Source: Bacillota bacterium | GTDB taxonomy: Bacteria; Bacillota; Clostridia; Lachnospirales; Lachnospiraceae | DNA length: 64,000 nt | Direction of reading: 5' to 3' | NCBI GenBank assembly: GCA_023416695.1 | Contig: JAEZGY010000084.1 | Coordinates: 1 to 64,000 of the forward strand | Part shown: one piece after another, positions 27,065 through 36,198 of the stretch | Position numbering within the stretch: position 1 is the first letter of the stretch | How the letters are laid out: the number at the start of each line of letters is the position of its first letter | Notes under the pieces: model-generated | Database searches by the model: none | What the model saw: only the letters and a program-made list of their open reading frames with translations | What the model was told of the DNA's origin: nothing | Made by a program: the position numbers and the translations under genes

Positions 27065-29800
27065 TTATTTTAACATATTACTACCACATCTCAACTGTTT
27101 TGTGTATTTATACTTTCTTACACAATATAATAGTATTATAAGCGCTATGGATACTGCACTTAACAAAAAACCAAACCCCAACCAGGAAGTCTTATACTTT
27201 AGGACAATCTCATGCTTTCCTTCACCAACTAGTACTCCCATATACATACCATTTACCAATTGTAATTTTTCTTCCTGGCCATCTATATAAACTCTCCAAC
27301 CAGAAGAATATGGTATAGAGAAACATAACTGTTTATTAGTAGAAAGATTTACACTTCCTGATATCTGGTTTCTTTCCATACTTACATTAGATAAAGCTTC
27401 TTTTTTGAGGCCGTTGATTTGCTCTTCATAGTTCTCCATAGACTGGGACCATGCCTCAATACCTTCATAAGAAAAGATGCCTTTTCTCATAAAACGAATG
27501 GTTATCTTAGTTGTACCTTCCATAGAACTACCTATGTTAAATAGCAGATCTTCTCTTCCTGTTTTGTATATGATATTTTCTCCCTGAAGATATGTTTTTT
27601 TTGTCATATTTCCATTATTTATGGCTACAAGACCACTATACTCCGGACTCTGGCTAGTCAAACCAACCATTCGAATATAGGTCTCGGCATCAGAATGCGC
27701 ATCTATCTCAAAACTTATACTTCCCTTATCCTGTATTACCCTAATTTGGTCATCTGTAAGAACAACCTTATCCAGTACCATATTTTTTATTTCCAATTTT
27801 TCATTGCTAAGTTGCAAGTCAGAAACCGTATTATTCGTTAATTTTTCTTCCTCATTTTTCAGTACAACACTTTGTAACATCGCTTGCTGTTTTTCAAGAT
27901 CAGATAACTTTACATACTCATCTTGCAAAATATAACTATCATAAGTATACCCAATTGGCAATGCAAGCTGATTTTCATAAAGTACATAACTGTTATCCTG
28001 AGCTATTGGGGAGTACCCATATGGTATACTAGTAGTATCCCCCTTTATAGTTCCATAATATTTCACACTAGCTAACGCATCTAATGCAGTTCTACCATCT
28101 AAGTTATAATTAAGTACTATATCCTTAACACCTGAATTATTTAACCTTTCCATGTATTCAAGAAAATCAGATGAATTCACATTGTTAAATTGTGCAACAC
28201 CATTATAGCGTAATATTAAAGAGGAATTGGCCATAGCTTGATTACCATCTTTTTGTTCCGCTCGGTAGAAACTATCGTCCTCTACCTGGTTTAATAAACG
28301 AAGTGGATTATCCTTCATTTGATTAATAGAGGTCCCTGCCTCCACATAAGAATTTGTATATCCCCCTACACTATAAAGATATCTAGCATTTACAATTACT
28401 GTAGCGCTTACAATAAGAAACAATACGAATCCAAACTGTACTTTTTTCAACGGATAAAACTTGCAATACCAAAGAAACAACAGCAACGCAAGAAGTAATA
28501 TTATAGCTGTTAGACTAAATATATCGCGCGTTTCCTCTATTAATATCACTATTAATCCATAAATCAAAACTATAACCGATAGTATTTTAATTTCCCTATC
28601 CTTAAGAGTTTCAAACTTATCCATTACCAATGCCACAGCAAAAGCCATTATAAAGGCAACTGCGAAGCACCATCTATTACTAATTGAATTAAAACCACTA
28701 AATACATATCCAACTGCCGGAACTAAAAGAAGACCTATTCCTAATACAATACCAATCTTCATACTAGTATAACTTTTCTTCTTCTGTATCAAGATGTAAA
28801 TTACTGCCACCAATACAATAGAAGAAAAACCTAAAACTGTCCAGTAACCACAAATCCGAACTGGTCCAAGAAAATAAGCTAAGATATTTTTATAGTATTT
28901 AGAATCGTAATAGAGCATATTACCAGTAGATACCACTGACTCTGTACGGTCAGAATGAAAGAATCTATATAATAAAGGCATATATGCAAAAGCAGCCATA
29001 CCCACACCTAATAAATATGCTCCTGCTGCCTTCACAAAGGTTAGAATAAACTTTTTGCTTGCATCATTATTTTTCAAATTATAATACCTTATTAAGCCAT
29101 ATAGCACAAGAATAATGGTGCTCATAAAAGTAAAATAATAGCTATTTGCCATAGAGAATGCTACTACTATTGCAAATTTGAAACTAAATTTTCTTTCTTG
29201 CATACATTTATCTAAATACATAACAAGCAAAGGTAATAGAATTACAGGTATCATAAAATGCGGATGTTTTATACCAGCATACAGAGCATATCCACTAAAG
29301 CTATAAACAACAGCTCCTGCCAAGGAATTCCAAGCTTTACACTTCATGTGGCGACAGAAATATAAAAAAGATACTCCACTAAGAAAATATTGCAGAAGTA
29401 CGATCATAGTATGTGCTATTTCCACCTTACTCATAGGGAATAAGACGGCTATCAAATTAAACGGCCAAATAACCATATTTAACAAAAGACTATATGTATC
29501 CATACCCATACCATAATTAAAATCATAGAGCACAATACTAAAATTCCCTTGGAACAGTTCTTTTATAATGGAACGAAAATAATGTCCAGCATAAGATAAA
29601 CTAGGAATATAGATATGCATTCCATCCTCTTTCCAAATAAAACTTTTACCAGTAAGATAGAAGACAGAGAATACTGCACCACTTATAATACACCAAAAAA
29701 AGAAATAGACCATTAATAATTTTCTAAAATTAGTATGTCTATCATCTAAATAACAAAAGTTTATTTTTTTCACCCTTGCCTTAGCTAATTTTAGCCACAT
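27065..29800 (-). CDS. YfhO-family membrane glycosyltransferase
   Basis: A 911-residue polytopic protein of the YfhO family (GT-C-like). An acidic first loop (KEDGMHIYIPSLSY) is followed by about a dozen membrane segments, a large extracytoplasmic region (about 480-870) and a C-terminal SSGWRVYIDGQ...GEGKHEIVLKYKTS element plus a final membrane helix. In Bacillus and Listeria, YfhO-type proteins add sugars from polyprenyl phosphate to surface polymers. It is a paralogue of the 941-residue protein at 48144-50969; both share YTYDSYI and a Q-A-x-LQ-VVL segment. It is the first gene of the long minus-strand block, with an AAAGGAG ribosome binding site and an extended -10 promoter upstream. Confidence 0.85.
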   Translation of the reverse strand: MWLKLAKARVKKINFCYLDDRHTNFRKLLMVYFFFWCIISGAVFSVFYLTGKSFIWKEDGMHIYIPSLSYAGHYFRSIIKELFQGNFSIVLYDFNYGMGMDTYSLLLNMVIWPFNLIAVLFPMSKVEIAHTMIVLLQYFLSGVSFLYFCRHMKCKAWNSLAGAVVYSFSGYALYAGIKHPHFMIPVILLPLLVMYLDKCMQERKFSFKFAIVVAFSMANSYYFTFMSTIILVLYGLIRYYNLKNNDASKKFILTFVKAAGAYLLGVGMAAFAYMPLLYRFFHSDRTESVVSTGNMLYYDSKYYKNILAYFLGPVRICGYWTVLGFSSIVLVAVIYILIQKKKSYTSMKIGIVLGIGLLLVPAVGYVFSGFNSISNRWCFAVAFIMAFAVALVMDKFETLKDREIKILSVIVLIYGLIVILIEETRDIFSLTAIILLLALLLFLWYCKFYPLKKVQFGFVLFLIVSATVIVNARYLYSVGGYTNSYVEAGTSINQMKDNPLRLLNQVEDDSFYRAEQKDGNQAMANSSLILRYNGVAQFNNVNSSDFLEYMERLNNSGVKDIVLNYNLDGRTALDALASVKYYGTIKGDTTSIPYGYSPIAQDNSYVLYENQLALPIGYTYDSYILQDEYVKLSDLEKQQAMLQSVVLKNEEEKLTNNTVSDLQLSNEKLEIKNMVLDKVVLTDDQIRVIQDKGSISFEIDAHSDAETYIRMVGLTSQSPEYSGLVAINNGNMTKKTYLQGENIIYKTGREDLLFNIGSSMEGTTKITIRFMRKGIFSYEGIEAWSQSMENYEEQINGLKKEALSNVSMERNQISGSVNLSTNKQLCFSIPYSSGWRVYIDGQEEKLQLVNGMYMGVLVGEGKHEIVLKYKTSWLGFGFLLSAVSIALIILLYCVRKYKYTKQLRCGSNMLK

Positions 29801-29884
29801 AACAAGTTCTCCTTTATACTACTTACAAATTCTTTTCTATGTTTATTTTACATTATTAGCCAATATATTGAATAATACGTGATT

Positions 29885-29893
29885 ATTATAACA
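29885..29893 (-). promoter_or_regulatory. extended -10 promoter of the long polysaccharide block
   Basis: On the minus strand TGT-TATAAT forms an extended -10 element about 85 bases before the ATG at 29800. The -35 position (TTTATA) is poor, which is common for extended -10 promoters. Confidence 0.5.
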
Positions 29894-30100
29894 CAACCCT
29901 CATACAGTATAAAGTTTTTTGTAGACCTACAATTATTTTCTATATTTTTTTACTTTTAGTAATAAGTACTCTTCTAAACTTCGATATTTTTCTATGTATT
30001 ACGCTATATTACGATAATGCATACATATGTTATCATACAAGTATTATTGATGCAAGATAAAAAATCCCTACTTCGCCAATTACCACCAATTACCACCATA

Positions 30101-30136
30101 AAAATGCCCCTACCTAATAAAAAGTAGGAGCATTTT
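30101..30136 (-). terminator. terminator of the beta-helix protein gene
   Basis: AAAATGC(C/T)CCTAC arms pair at 12 of 13 positions around a 10-base loop, 33 bases past the stop codon at 30169. The minus-strand arm ends in TTTTTA. Confidence 0.65.
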
Positions 30137-30168
30137 GTTTTAATCTCATATACTATATATATACTTCA

Positions 30169-32553
30169 TTAATTTACATAGTATCTCTTTATTTGATCAT
30201 TATCAGCATTCAATACAGCTGTGACTGATATATAGTCTGCAGTAACATTAACTAGCTTATTCTTTGTACGCATTTGTTGTATTTGACTAGATGTTATCTC
30301 ATTCTTAGGAATTGGATATGCCGCTAACGCAGCATTATCAGCAATCTTTCGAACACGAATCCGTATGTAACCACTACATTTGTTTAGTACATTGCCGAAG
30401 ATTTGTGGGTTCTTTACACCCTCCATACAAATAATATTGATTACCGAATCAGTTTTACTAAGGCCAATGTTCTTAAAGACATTACCACTGATGATAGGGC
30501 TATCCCATTGCATCACCCGGATTGGATAATAACTCAAATTTTCGAAGGTATTATTGGTTATTTTCACATTGGTATGCCAACCCTTGTCTGTATAGTGATG
30601 ACTTCCTACGGCGGATTCTAGGTTTTTAAATACATTATTAGTGATGAGAATATCATCGTTTGGTGTCTTATCATAATTTGTCCACTTACGTATAAACCCA
30701 CCAGTATTCTTATCCGGCATATCTAGATTAATCGCCTCTTTTGATCCAATACTAGAACTATGATCTATAAAGATGCAATTCTTAACTACTACCTTTCTAG
30801 AAGCATCCATTTCTATGCAATGACCAGTGCTCATATTCTTAAAGGTAAGTCCCTCAATAGTCACATTATAATTATGGCACATAATAATCCCAAGTGCTAT
30901 TTCTTTGCCATTAAGGTCAATGACACCGGTACCATCCCCTGGTCCCACAAATCGGATATTTTTTGCACCATTATAACCAGAATAGATATTATTTGCATTA
31001 TATCCTCTTGGAGAAACAAGTGAAAACATTCCTGTTGTACCTTTGATTCCTACATTTTTTGTCTCCGTGGTATACTGAACAGTAGCACCTGATTCAAACT
31101 TTATGGTTGTATTGGATCCAACTGCTAACTCCGCTGAGATCTTATATAAGCCAGGGCCTAGAACCAAGGTTCCACCACCATTAGCTTCAATCTGATTCAA
31201 ATAGGATTGTAACATATAAAACTGTCTGGTTAAATCTTGATAGGTGGATAATACCATGTTGTCTAATTTATATGGTTGGGTATCAGGGGTTACTCGGTAA
31301 GTCTTATTGGCTCCCTCGTAAAAATAATAATGTGTATGTTTGGTTTGTGAGTTATTATAGATTTTTACATAAGGAAGTACTGAATTTACACAAGAATTTT
31401 TCTTGTACATTTGAGTTATTTGTGCCCCTGTAATGGAGTTTGCTGTCTTCGGACTATTCTTTACAAGCTCTTTATCTGAGTTAGTACAAGCAATTGCCAT
31501 AATTGGGAGGGGTACTGCATTGAATTTATTACCAGTAATTACTGGATTTTTAACCCCACCAAGGTAGATTCCTCTAGCAAAGTCTGTAGAACCTTTTATA
31601 ATTTTTACCCCTGTTCCTACATTGGTAAAGCTATTATTTAAAAACTTAGGAGCATCCCAATTCAAGGCTCGAATTACGTCGCTAGCAATGTTTTTAAATG
31701 CATTTTTCTCAATCACAATGTTAATAAAATATCTATCCTTTACGAACCTTACACTAGAAATTCCTCTTTGCAAGTTACCAAATTTACAATTCACAATAGT
31801 AATGTTCTTGTTAATGGAATTATCATGTTTCACCCAGGTCTTCGTTTGTTTTTTTTCTTTTGCAGGGATATCTAACAAAATTCCAGTTGTCTTAGATTTT
31901 TGACCGCTAAAACTGCAATTACTAATTTTAACATTTTTACAACCATTTACAGTGATAATATAGGTAGAGCCTATCACATTTTTGAAAATAATATTATTAA
32001 CTACTACCTTATTATTATGGGCCATAAAGATTGCACTAGCGGAGCTTCCTCCCATATCAATGGTAGCCCCCTTTCCGCCTATGATAGAAATATTTTGAGC
32101 ACCGTTAAAAGCAGCGGTACTATTTTTTGCATTTTGCTTACTTGGTGGTACTAAGTAAAACATATAAGCAGATGCTTTCAGAGTTTTTACCCCGGTAGAA
32201 CTTAGTTTCTTTAGAACTGTTCCTGGACTAAGCTTTATAGTAACATTAGAAGGAATACATAAGGTATTGGTGATGTAATAAACACCTTTCTGTAAAACTA
32301 GTGTTCCTCCACCCTTCTTTTCTAAAAACTCAAAATATGATTTTAACATGTAGTAATGCTGTGTTTTCTTATTGTAGTTCTTACTCTTCATGTACTGACC
32401 TTTAACTGGCTTTGTTTTTGTGGTAACCGTATAGGTCTTATAAGTAGCTGCTTTCACTTCTGTGGTGTGGGATAGTTTTCCCACTCCAAGATACATCAAA
32501 AGAAAAACCGAACTAACTAAGCATATACGCACAATTATCCATTTTATCCTCAT
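30169..32553 (-). CDS. secreted duplicated right-handed beta-helix protein
   Basis: A 794-residue exported protein with a signal peptide (about residues 1-35). Two homologous halves of about 370 residues follow. Each opens with YMLxSY...GGGTLVL, continues through parallel beta-helix coils (asparagine-rich KNVKISNCSF and NDILITNNVF repeats), and closes with an I-T-x-x-Q-I-x-Q-M segment. This is the pectate-lyase-like fold of glycan-degrading or glycan-modifying enzymes. Catalytic residues cannot be assigned, so lyase, hydrolase and non-enzymatic binding roles all remain open. The ATG at 32553 is eight bases from GGAG and preferred to the upstream ATG at 32571. Its position inside a polysaccharide locus suggests it acts on a surface glycan. 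Confidence 0.75.
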   Translation of the reverse strand: MRIKWIIVRICLVSSVFLLMYLGVGKLSHTTEVKAATYKTYTVTTKTKPVKGQYMKSKNYNKKTQHYYMLKSYFEFLEKKGGGTLVLQKGVYYITNTLCIPSNVTIKLSPGTVLKKLSSTGVKTLKASAYMFYLVPPSKQNAKNSTAAFNGAQNISIIGGKGATIDMGGSSASAIFMAHNNKVVVNNIIFKNVIGSTYIITVNGCKNVKISNCSFSGQKSKTTGILLDIPAKEKKQTKTWVKHDNSINKNITIVNCKFGNLQRGISSVRFVKDRYFINIVIEKNAFKNIASDVIRALNWDAPKFLNNSFTNVGTGVKIIKGSTDFARGIYLGGVKNPVITGNKFNAVPLPIMAIACTNSDKELVKNSPKTANSITGAQITQMYKKNSCVNSVLPYVKIYNNSQTKHTHYYFYEGANKTYRVTPDTQPYKLDNMVLSTYQDLTRQFYMLQSYLNQIEANGGGTLVLGPGLYKISAELAVGSNTTIKFESGATVQYTTETKNVGIKGTTGMFSLVSPRGYNANNIYSGYNGAKNIRFVGPGDGTGVIDLNGKEIALGIIMCHNYNVTIEGLTFKNMSTGHCIEMDASRKVVVKNCIFIDHSSSIGSKEAINLDMPDKNTGGFIRKWTNYDKTPNDDILITNNVFKNLESAVGSHHYTDKGWHTNVKITNNTFENLSYYPIRVMQWDSPIISGNVFKNIGLSKTDSVINIICMEGVKNPQIFGNVLNKCSGYIRIRVRKIADNAALAAYPIPKNEITSSQIQQMRTKNKLVNVTADYISVTAVLNADNDQIKRYYVN

Positions 32554-32694
32554 GTATTCATCTCCAATCATTATTTTTGACTAGTCCCATACTATTTGTA
32601 TCGACATAAATTGCATTATCCTTTATGTTTATGCTACTAGTTATATCGATTGATCCATTATATAAAAGAATATTTTACACTAATAATACATACA

Positions 32695-32723
32695 TTGACA
32701 CTATTCGATGTATGTGATATAAT
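32695..32723 (+). promoter_or_regulatory. consensus sigma-A promoter of the acyltransferase gene
   Basis: TTGACA and TATAAT with a 17-base spacer, about 60 bases before the ATG at 32787. Confidence 0.8.
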
Positions 32724-32786
32724 CCTTTGAATTGCTATTTCGAAAATGGATTGAATTCTAAAGTTTTATAGAAAAGGAGAACCTAT

Positions 32787-33914
32787 ATGAATAATGTAGT
32801 TGGGCAAACAGCAAAAGGGAATACCCCGTTTGTTGGAACCAGAGACTATTGGCTTGACAATATAAAAGGAGTTCTTTTAATTTTAGTAGTAGTTGGACAT
32901 ATGACTGCTAGCCTGAGGGATTACTATCCAGATATTAAACTACTATATAACTGTATTAATACCTTCCATATGTGTGCATTTTTAATTATTACGGGATATC
33001 TGTCCAAACGAAGAATCGATCAGAAGGATTATATCAGTGTAATTAACAAAAACGTAATTCCATATGGCTTGGCTCAACTTCTAATCTATGTATTTATCTC
33101 TCTAGTACCTAATGGATATAAGGCAGCAAGTGTATCAGGAACATTTTCTGCTAAGTATTTTACCTTTACTGTTCCAATCTATCAGCTTTGGTACCTAGCC
33201 GCTTTAATCATCTTTATGATAATTTGTATTAAATTGCAGCCAAAACGACACCCTGTGATATTCTTTGTGTCCGCCTTTGTTCTTAGCTTAGTAAGTGGCT
33301 ACTTAACGCAGATCACTGTATTTCGTTTTTCTAAAGCCATTGGCTATTTTCCATTCTTTTTAATTGGTTACTTCTTTCCAAAGAATGGGATGGAGTTTAT
33401 TCGTAAAAAGTTATGGCTCTGTATTCCAGCTATAGCCATATTTGTAGGATTGTTATATTGGTTAAACCTCCCAGGAAGCAGTGCTATTTCTGATTTGTAT
33501 GGTTTTTCACGTGCTTATGAGAAGTTTTCCCATGTGTATGCTAACTTCCCACCAGTACTTGCAAGAGCTCTTTTCTTAACTATAGTACCAATCATCTCCT
33601 TTGCCTTCTTCTCCTTAGTACCTAGAAGAAAGACGATTTTTACCAAGCTTGGCCAACGTAGTATGTATATCTTTGTATTGCATATTATACCACTTGTCCT
33701 TCTTAGAAGTATTAACTACAAGACAAAGTTCCTAAGTGATTTGGATGAGCGATATATGAGAGTTTTATTTGTTATTCTCTGTATTGCAATAACCTTTGTA
33801 CTAGCTAGTAATATCGTTTATAAAATATTTAGACCATTGTTAGAACCTAAGTTTGATATAAGAACCGCAGTTGGTGATTTATATGAGCGACACAAAAAAC
33901 TAAAAGAAAAATAG
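32787..33914 (+). CDS. acyltransferase family 3 membrane protein (O-acetyltransferase-like)
   Basis: A 375-residue polytopic membrane protein of the acyltransferase-3 family, with ten or so hydrophobic segments. The N-terminal DYWLDNIKGVLLILVVVGH holds the conserved histidine, followed by FHMCAFLIITGYLSKR, as in fucose/polysaccharide O-acetyltransferases. It probably acetylates a surface sugar, using acetyl groups from the cytoplasmic side. An AAAGGAGA ribosome binding site, its own consensus promoter and a terminator (33986-34018) make it a single-gene unit. Confidence 0.85.
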   Translation: MNNVVGQTAKGNTPFVGTRDYWLDNIKGVLLILVVVGHMTASLRDYYPDIKLLYNCINTFHMCAFLIITGYLSKRRIDQKDYISVINKNVIPYGLAQLLIYVFISLVPNGYKAASVSGTFSAKYFTFTVPIYQLWYLAALIIFMIICIKLQPKRHPVIFFVSAFVLSLVSGYLTQITVFRFSKAIGYFPFFLIGYFFPKNGMEFIRKKLWLCIPAIAIFVGLLYWLNLPGSSAISDLYGFSRAYEKFSHVYANFPPVLARALFLTIVPIISFAFFSLVPRRKTIFTKLGQRSMYIFVLHIIPLVLLRSINYKTKFLSDLDERYMRVLFVILCIAITFVLASNIVYKIFRPLLEPKFDIRTAVGDLYERHKKLKEK

Positions 33915-33985
33915 GGATGCCAAGTCGATTTCTTGACAATCATGTCGAATTGTGGCATAATACTTTGAGCAAACAGAAAATAGAA

Positions 33986-34018
33986 CGTAGAATTTTCACG
34001 AATTCTACGCTCTTTTTT
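33986..34018 (+). terminator. terminator of the acyltransferase gene
   Basis: CGTAGAATT and AATTCTACG form a perfect 9-bp stem with a 6-base loop, followed by CTCTTTTTTT. Confidence 0.85.
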
Positions 34019-34088
34019 TGTGTTTTTCGCAGTTTTCAGGCAGCTTTTCTCTGATAAAGACTCCAAAATCTATTTTTAGGAGGAGACT

Positions 34089-36131
34089 ATGAATCAAACA
34101 AATAGCAGTCATTTTTTGGGAACTGAAAAAATTTCAAAGCTTATGTTAAAATTTTCTATCCCATGTGTTCTTTCACTTTTAGTGAGCGCACTTTACAATA
34201 TTGTGGACCAAATTTTTATTGGTAACAGTGAACTTAGTGCCCTAGGAAATGCCGCAACAGGCGTAGTGTTTCCTATTTTCGTGGTTGCCCAAGCCTTTGC
34301 TTGGTGTTTCGGTGATGGATGTGGAGCCTATCTCAATCTTTGCCAGGGCAAAAATGATACCAAAAGCGCCCACAAGGTCATTGGAACTGGTATTACAATT
34401 ACATTAGTAACAAGCCTTGTGTTAATTGCTATCTTTTATCCTTTTAAAACACAACTTTTAACAATATTCGGTGCATCCGAAAATAGCATTGGAATGGCTA
34501 TTGAGTATTTAGACATCATTCTCGCTTTTTTCCCTGCTTTTATGTTATCCAATATGATGAATGGGGTAATACGTTCGGATGGTAGTCCTACTTGGTCCAT
34601 GACCTCTCTACTTGTAGGTGCCATAGTTAATATTATACTTGATCCAATCTTTATCTTTGGTTTGCATTGGGGTATGGCAGGTGCTGCACTGGCCACTGTC
34701 ATTGGACAAACAGTCTCTTTTATCATCAGTGCTCTGTATTTCTTTAGACCAAAAACGTTTAAACTAAGTTTAAAAAGTTTTATTCCTGATTTAAAGTCAT
34801 TTTCGGATGCATTAAAGCTAGGAGCATCCTCATTTATTACACAAATAACCATTGTTATCATCTCTCTTGTTTGCAACATTATGCTAGTGAGATATGGAGC
34901 AAGGTCACACTATGGTGTGGATATACCTATTGCAGTTATGGCCATTCAGAATAAGGTCCTTACTGTAGTCATCAACCTTGTAGTAGGGATTGTATTGGGA
35001 TGTCAGCCAATTATTGGTTATAATATTGGTGCAAGAAAATACGATCGAGTTAAGAAGCTATATAAATCTATTCTTTTATGTACTGTAGCAATTGGAATTT
35101 CTTCTACGTTGCTATTAGTTCTTGCTCCAAAGGCCTTAGTGGGATTGTTTGGTAATCCAACCAATATTCCGAATCCTGATGCTTACTGGGATTTTGCCGA
35201 AAAAACCTTCCGCATCTTTATGTCACTTATTACCTTTACTTGTACTATTAAAATGTCTTCTATCTTCTTTCAAGCAACTGGAAAACCAATTCATGCTGTT
35301 TTGGCCTCAATGGTACGAGACATCGTATGCTTTGTACCTTTGATTATACTCCTTCCAATGTTTTTTGGGATCGACGGTATTCTATTTGCTGGACCGATTG
35401 CAGACTTTATCGCTATGATTGTGTCTACTGTTCTGACTTTCACTTATTTTAAAACATTAAGAGAAGACAAGTATATAGAACAAGAAAAAGTTGTTATGAA
35501 GGAGTCTCATAAGGGTGTAATCATTACCATCGCAAGAGAACACGGCTCCTCAGGAAAGCAGATTGGTAAGCTGGTAGCTGAGAACCTTCAGATTCCATTT
35601 TACTATAAAGAAATGACCGCCCTTGCTGCGCAGGAAAGCGGTCTTCACAAGGAGTTCATTTCAGATATTAATAAGAATTCCCCTAATGTGATGCATGAAC
35701 TATATTTAAGTACCAATGTGATTCAACAAGCAATCGCAGCACAAGAAAAAATTATTCATAAAATAGCAGATCACGGAAGCTGTGTTATCGTTGGTCGAGC
35801 GGCTGACCATGTTCTACGTAACCATGAAGATGTTATTAGAATTTTCATATATGCTCCAAAGGATTATCGTGTGAAACGTATCATGAAGGTTTACGGCGAC
35901 TCCATAGAAGAAGCGAGTAAGAATATTCACCGCTCTGATGAAGCAAGAGCTGCTTATTACAAGAATATCTCCGGCAATCACTGGGGAGATAGAGAAAATT
36001 ATGATCTTCTAATTGACAGCTCCATTGGTGTAAAAGCATGTGCAGATGCCATCTGCGAATATATCCATGCTAGTGGCCATTTTGGCGAGATAAATCATCG
36101 TAGAAATACAGAAAGTGAAAAAACTGCTTAG
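34089..36131 (+). CDS. MATE-family transporter fused to a cytidylate-kinase-like domain
   Basis: A 680-residue fusion. Residues 1 to about 455 form a MATE multidrug/toxin exporter with twelve membrane segments (start SKLMLKFSIPCVLSLLVSAL, then NIVDQIFIGN). After a short linker, residues about 475-665 form a cytoplasmic P-loop domain of the cytidylate-kinase-like family. It has ITIAREHGSSGKQIGKLVAE as its phosphate-binding loop, VIVGRAADHVL and a YDLLIDSS strand. No frame change occurs at the junction, so this is a single protein. Standalone members of the kinase-like family are frequent in Clostridia; their substrate is uncertain. Coupling of nucleotide binding to export is inference. AGGAGGAG precedes the ATG. 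Confidence 0.88.
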   Translation: MNQTNSSHFLGTEKISKLMLKFSIPCVLSLLVSALYNIVDQIFIGNSELSALGNAATGVVFPIFVVAQAFAWCFGDGCGAYLNLCQGKNDTKSAHKVIGTGITITLVTSLVLIAIFYPFKTQLLTIFGASENSIGMAIEYLDIILAFFPAFMLSNMMNGVIRSDGSPTWSMTSLLVGAIVNIILDPIFIFGLHWGMAGAALATVIGQTVSFIISALYFFRPKTFKLSLKSFIPDLKSFSDALKLGASSFITQITIVIISLVCNIMLVRYGARSHYGVDIPIAVMAIQNKVLTVVINLVVGIVLGCQPIIGYNIGARKYDRVKKLYKSILLCTVAIGISSTLLLVLAPKALVGLFGNPTNIPNPDAYWDFAEKTFRIFMSLITFTCTIKMSSIFFQATGKPIHAVLASMVRDIVCFVPLIILLPMFFGIDGILFAGPIADFIAMIVSTVLTFTYFKTLREDKYIEQEKVVMKESHKGVIITIAREHGSSGKQIGKLVAENLQIPFYYKEMTALAAQESGLHKEFISDINKNSPNVMHELYLSTNVIQQAIAAQEKIIHKIADHGSCVIVGRAADHVLRNHEDVIRIFIYAPKDYRVKRIMKVYGDSIEEASKNIHRSDEARAAYYKNISGNHWGDRENYDLLIDSSIGVKACADAICEYIHASGHFGEINHRRNTESEKTA

Positions 36132-36145
36132 TCTAAACTACAAAT

Positions 36146-36193
36146 AAAAAGCAACCTCAGGACTCCCTAAAGAGCACCAAGGTTGCTTTTTTT
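36146..36193. terminator. bidirectional terminator between MATE fusion and phosphopolyol block
   Basis: GCAACCT and AGGTTGC arms, extended by flanking A and T runs, surround a 22-base loop. Both exits carry T-tracts, so it can end the plus-strand MATE gene and the minus-strand TagF-like gene, which converge here. Confidence 0.8.
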
Positions 36194-36198
36194 ACTCA

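Larger units (their letters stand above)
29801..30168. other. intergenic region with promoter, small direct repeat and terminator
   Basis: This 368-base gap holds the extended -10 promoter of the YfhO-like gene, a GTAGACCTAC palindrome near 29931, a 10-bp direct repeat (CCAATTACCA, two copies at 30076-30095) and the terminator of the beta-helix gene. I see no coding frame. Confidence 0.6.

Noticed and set aside
30076..30095. Two-copy 10-bp direct repeat CCAATTACCA
   Set aside because: Only two copies, too short for a CRISPR or meaningful tandem array; probably slippage.
34436..34879. 147-codon minus-strand frame inside the MATE fusion gene
   Set aside because: It is antisense to strongly conserved transporter sequence and has no recognisable motif or start signal.
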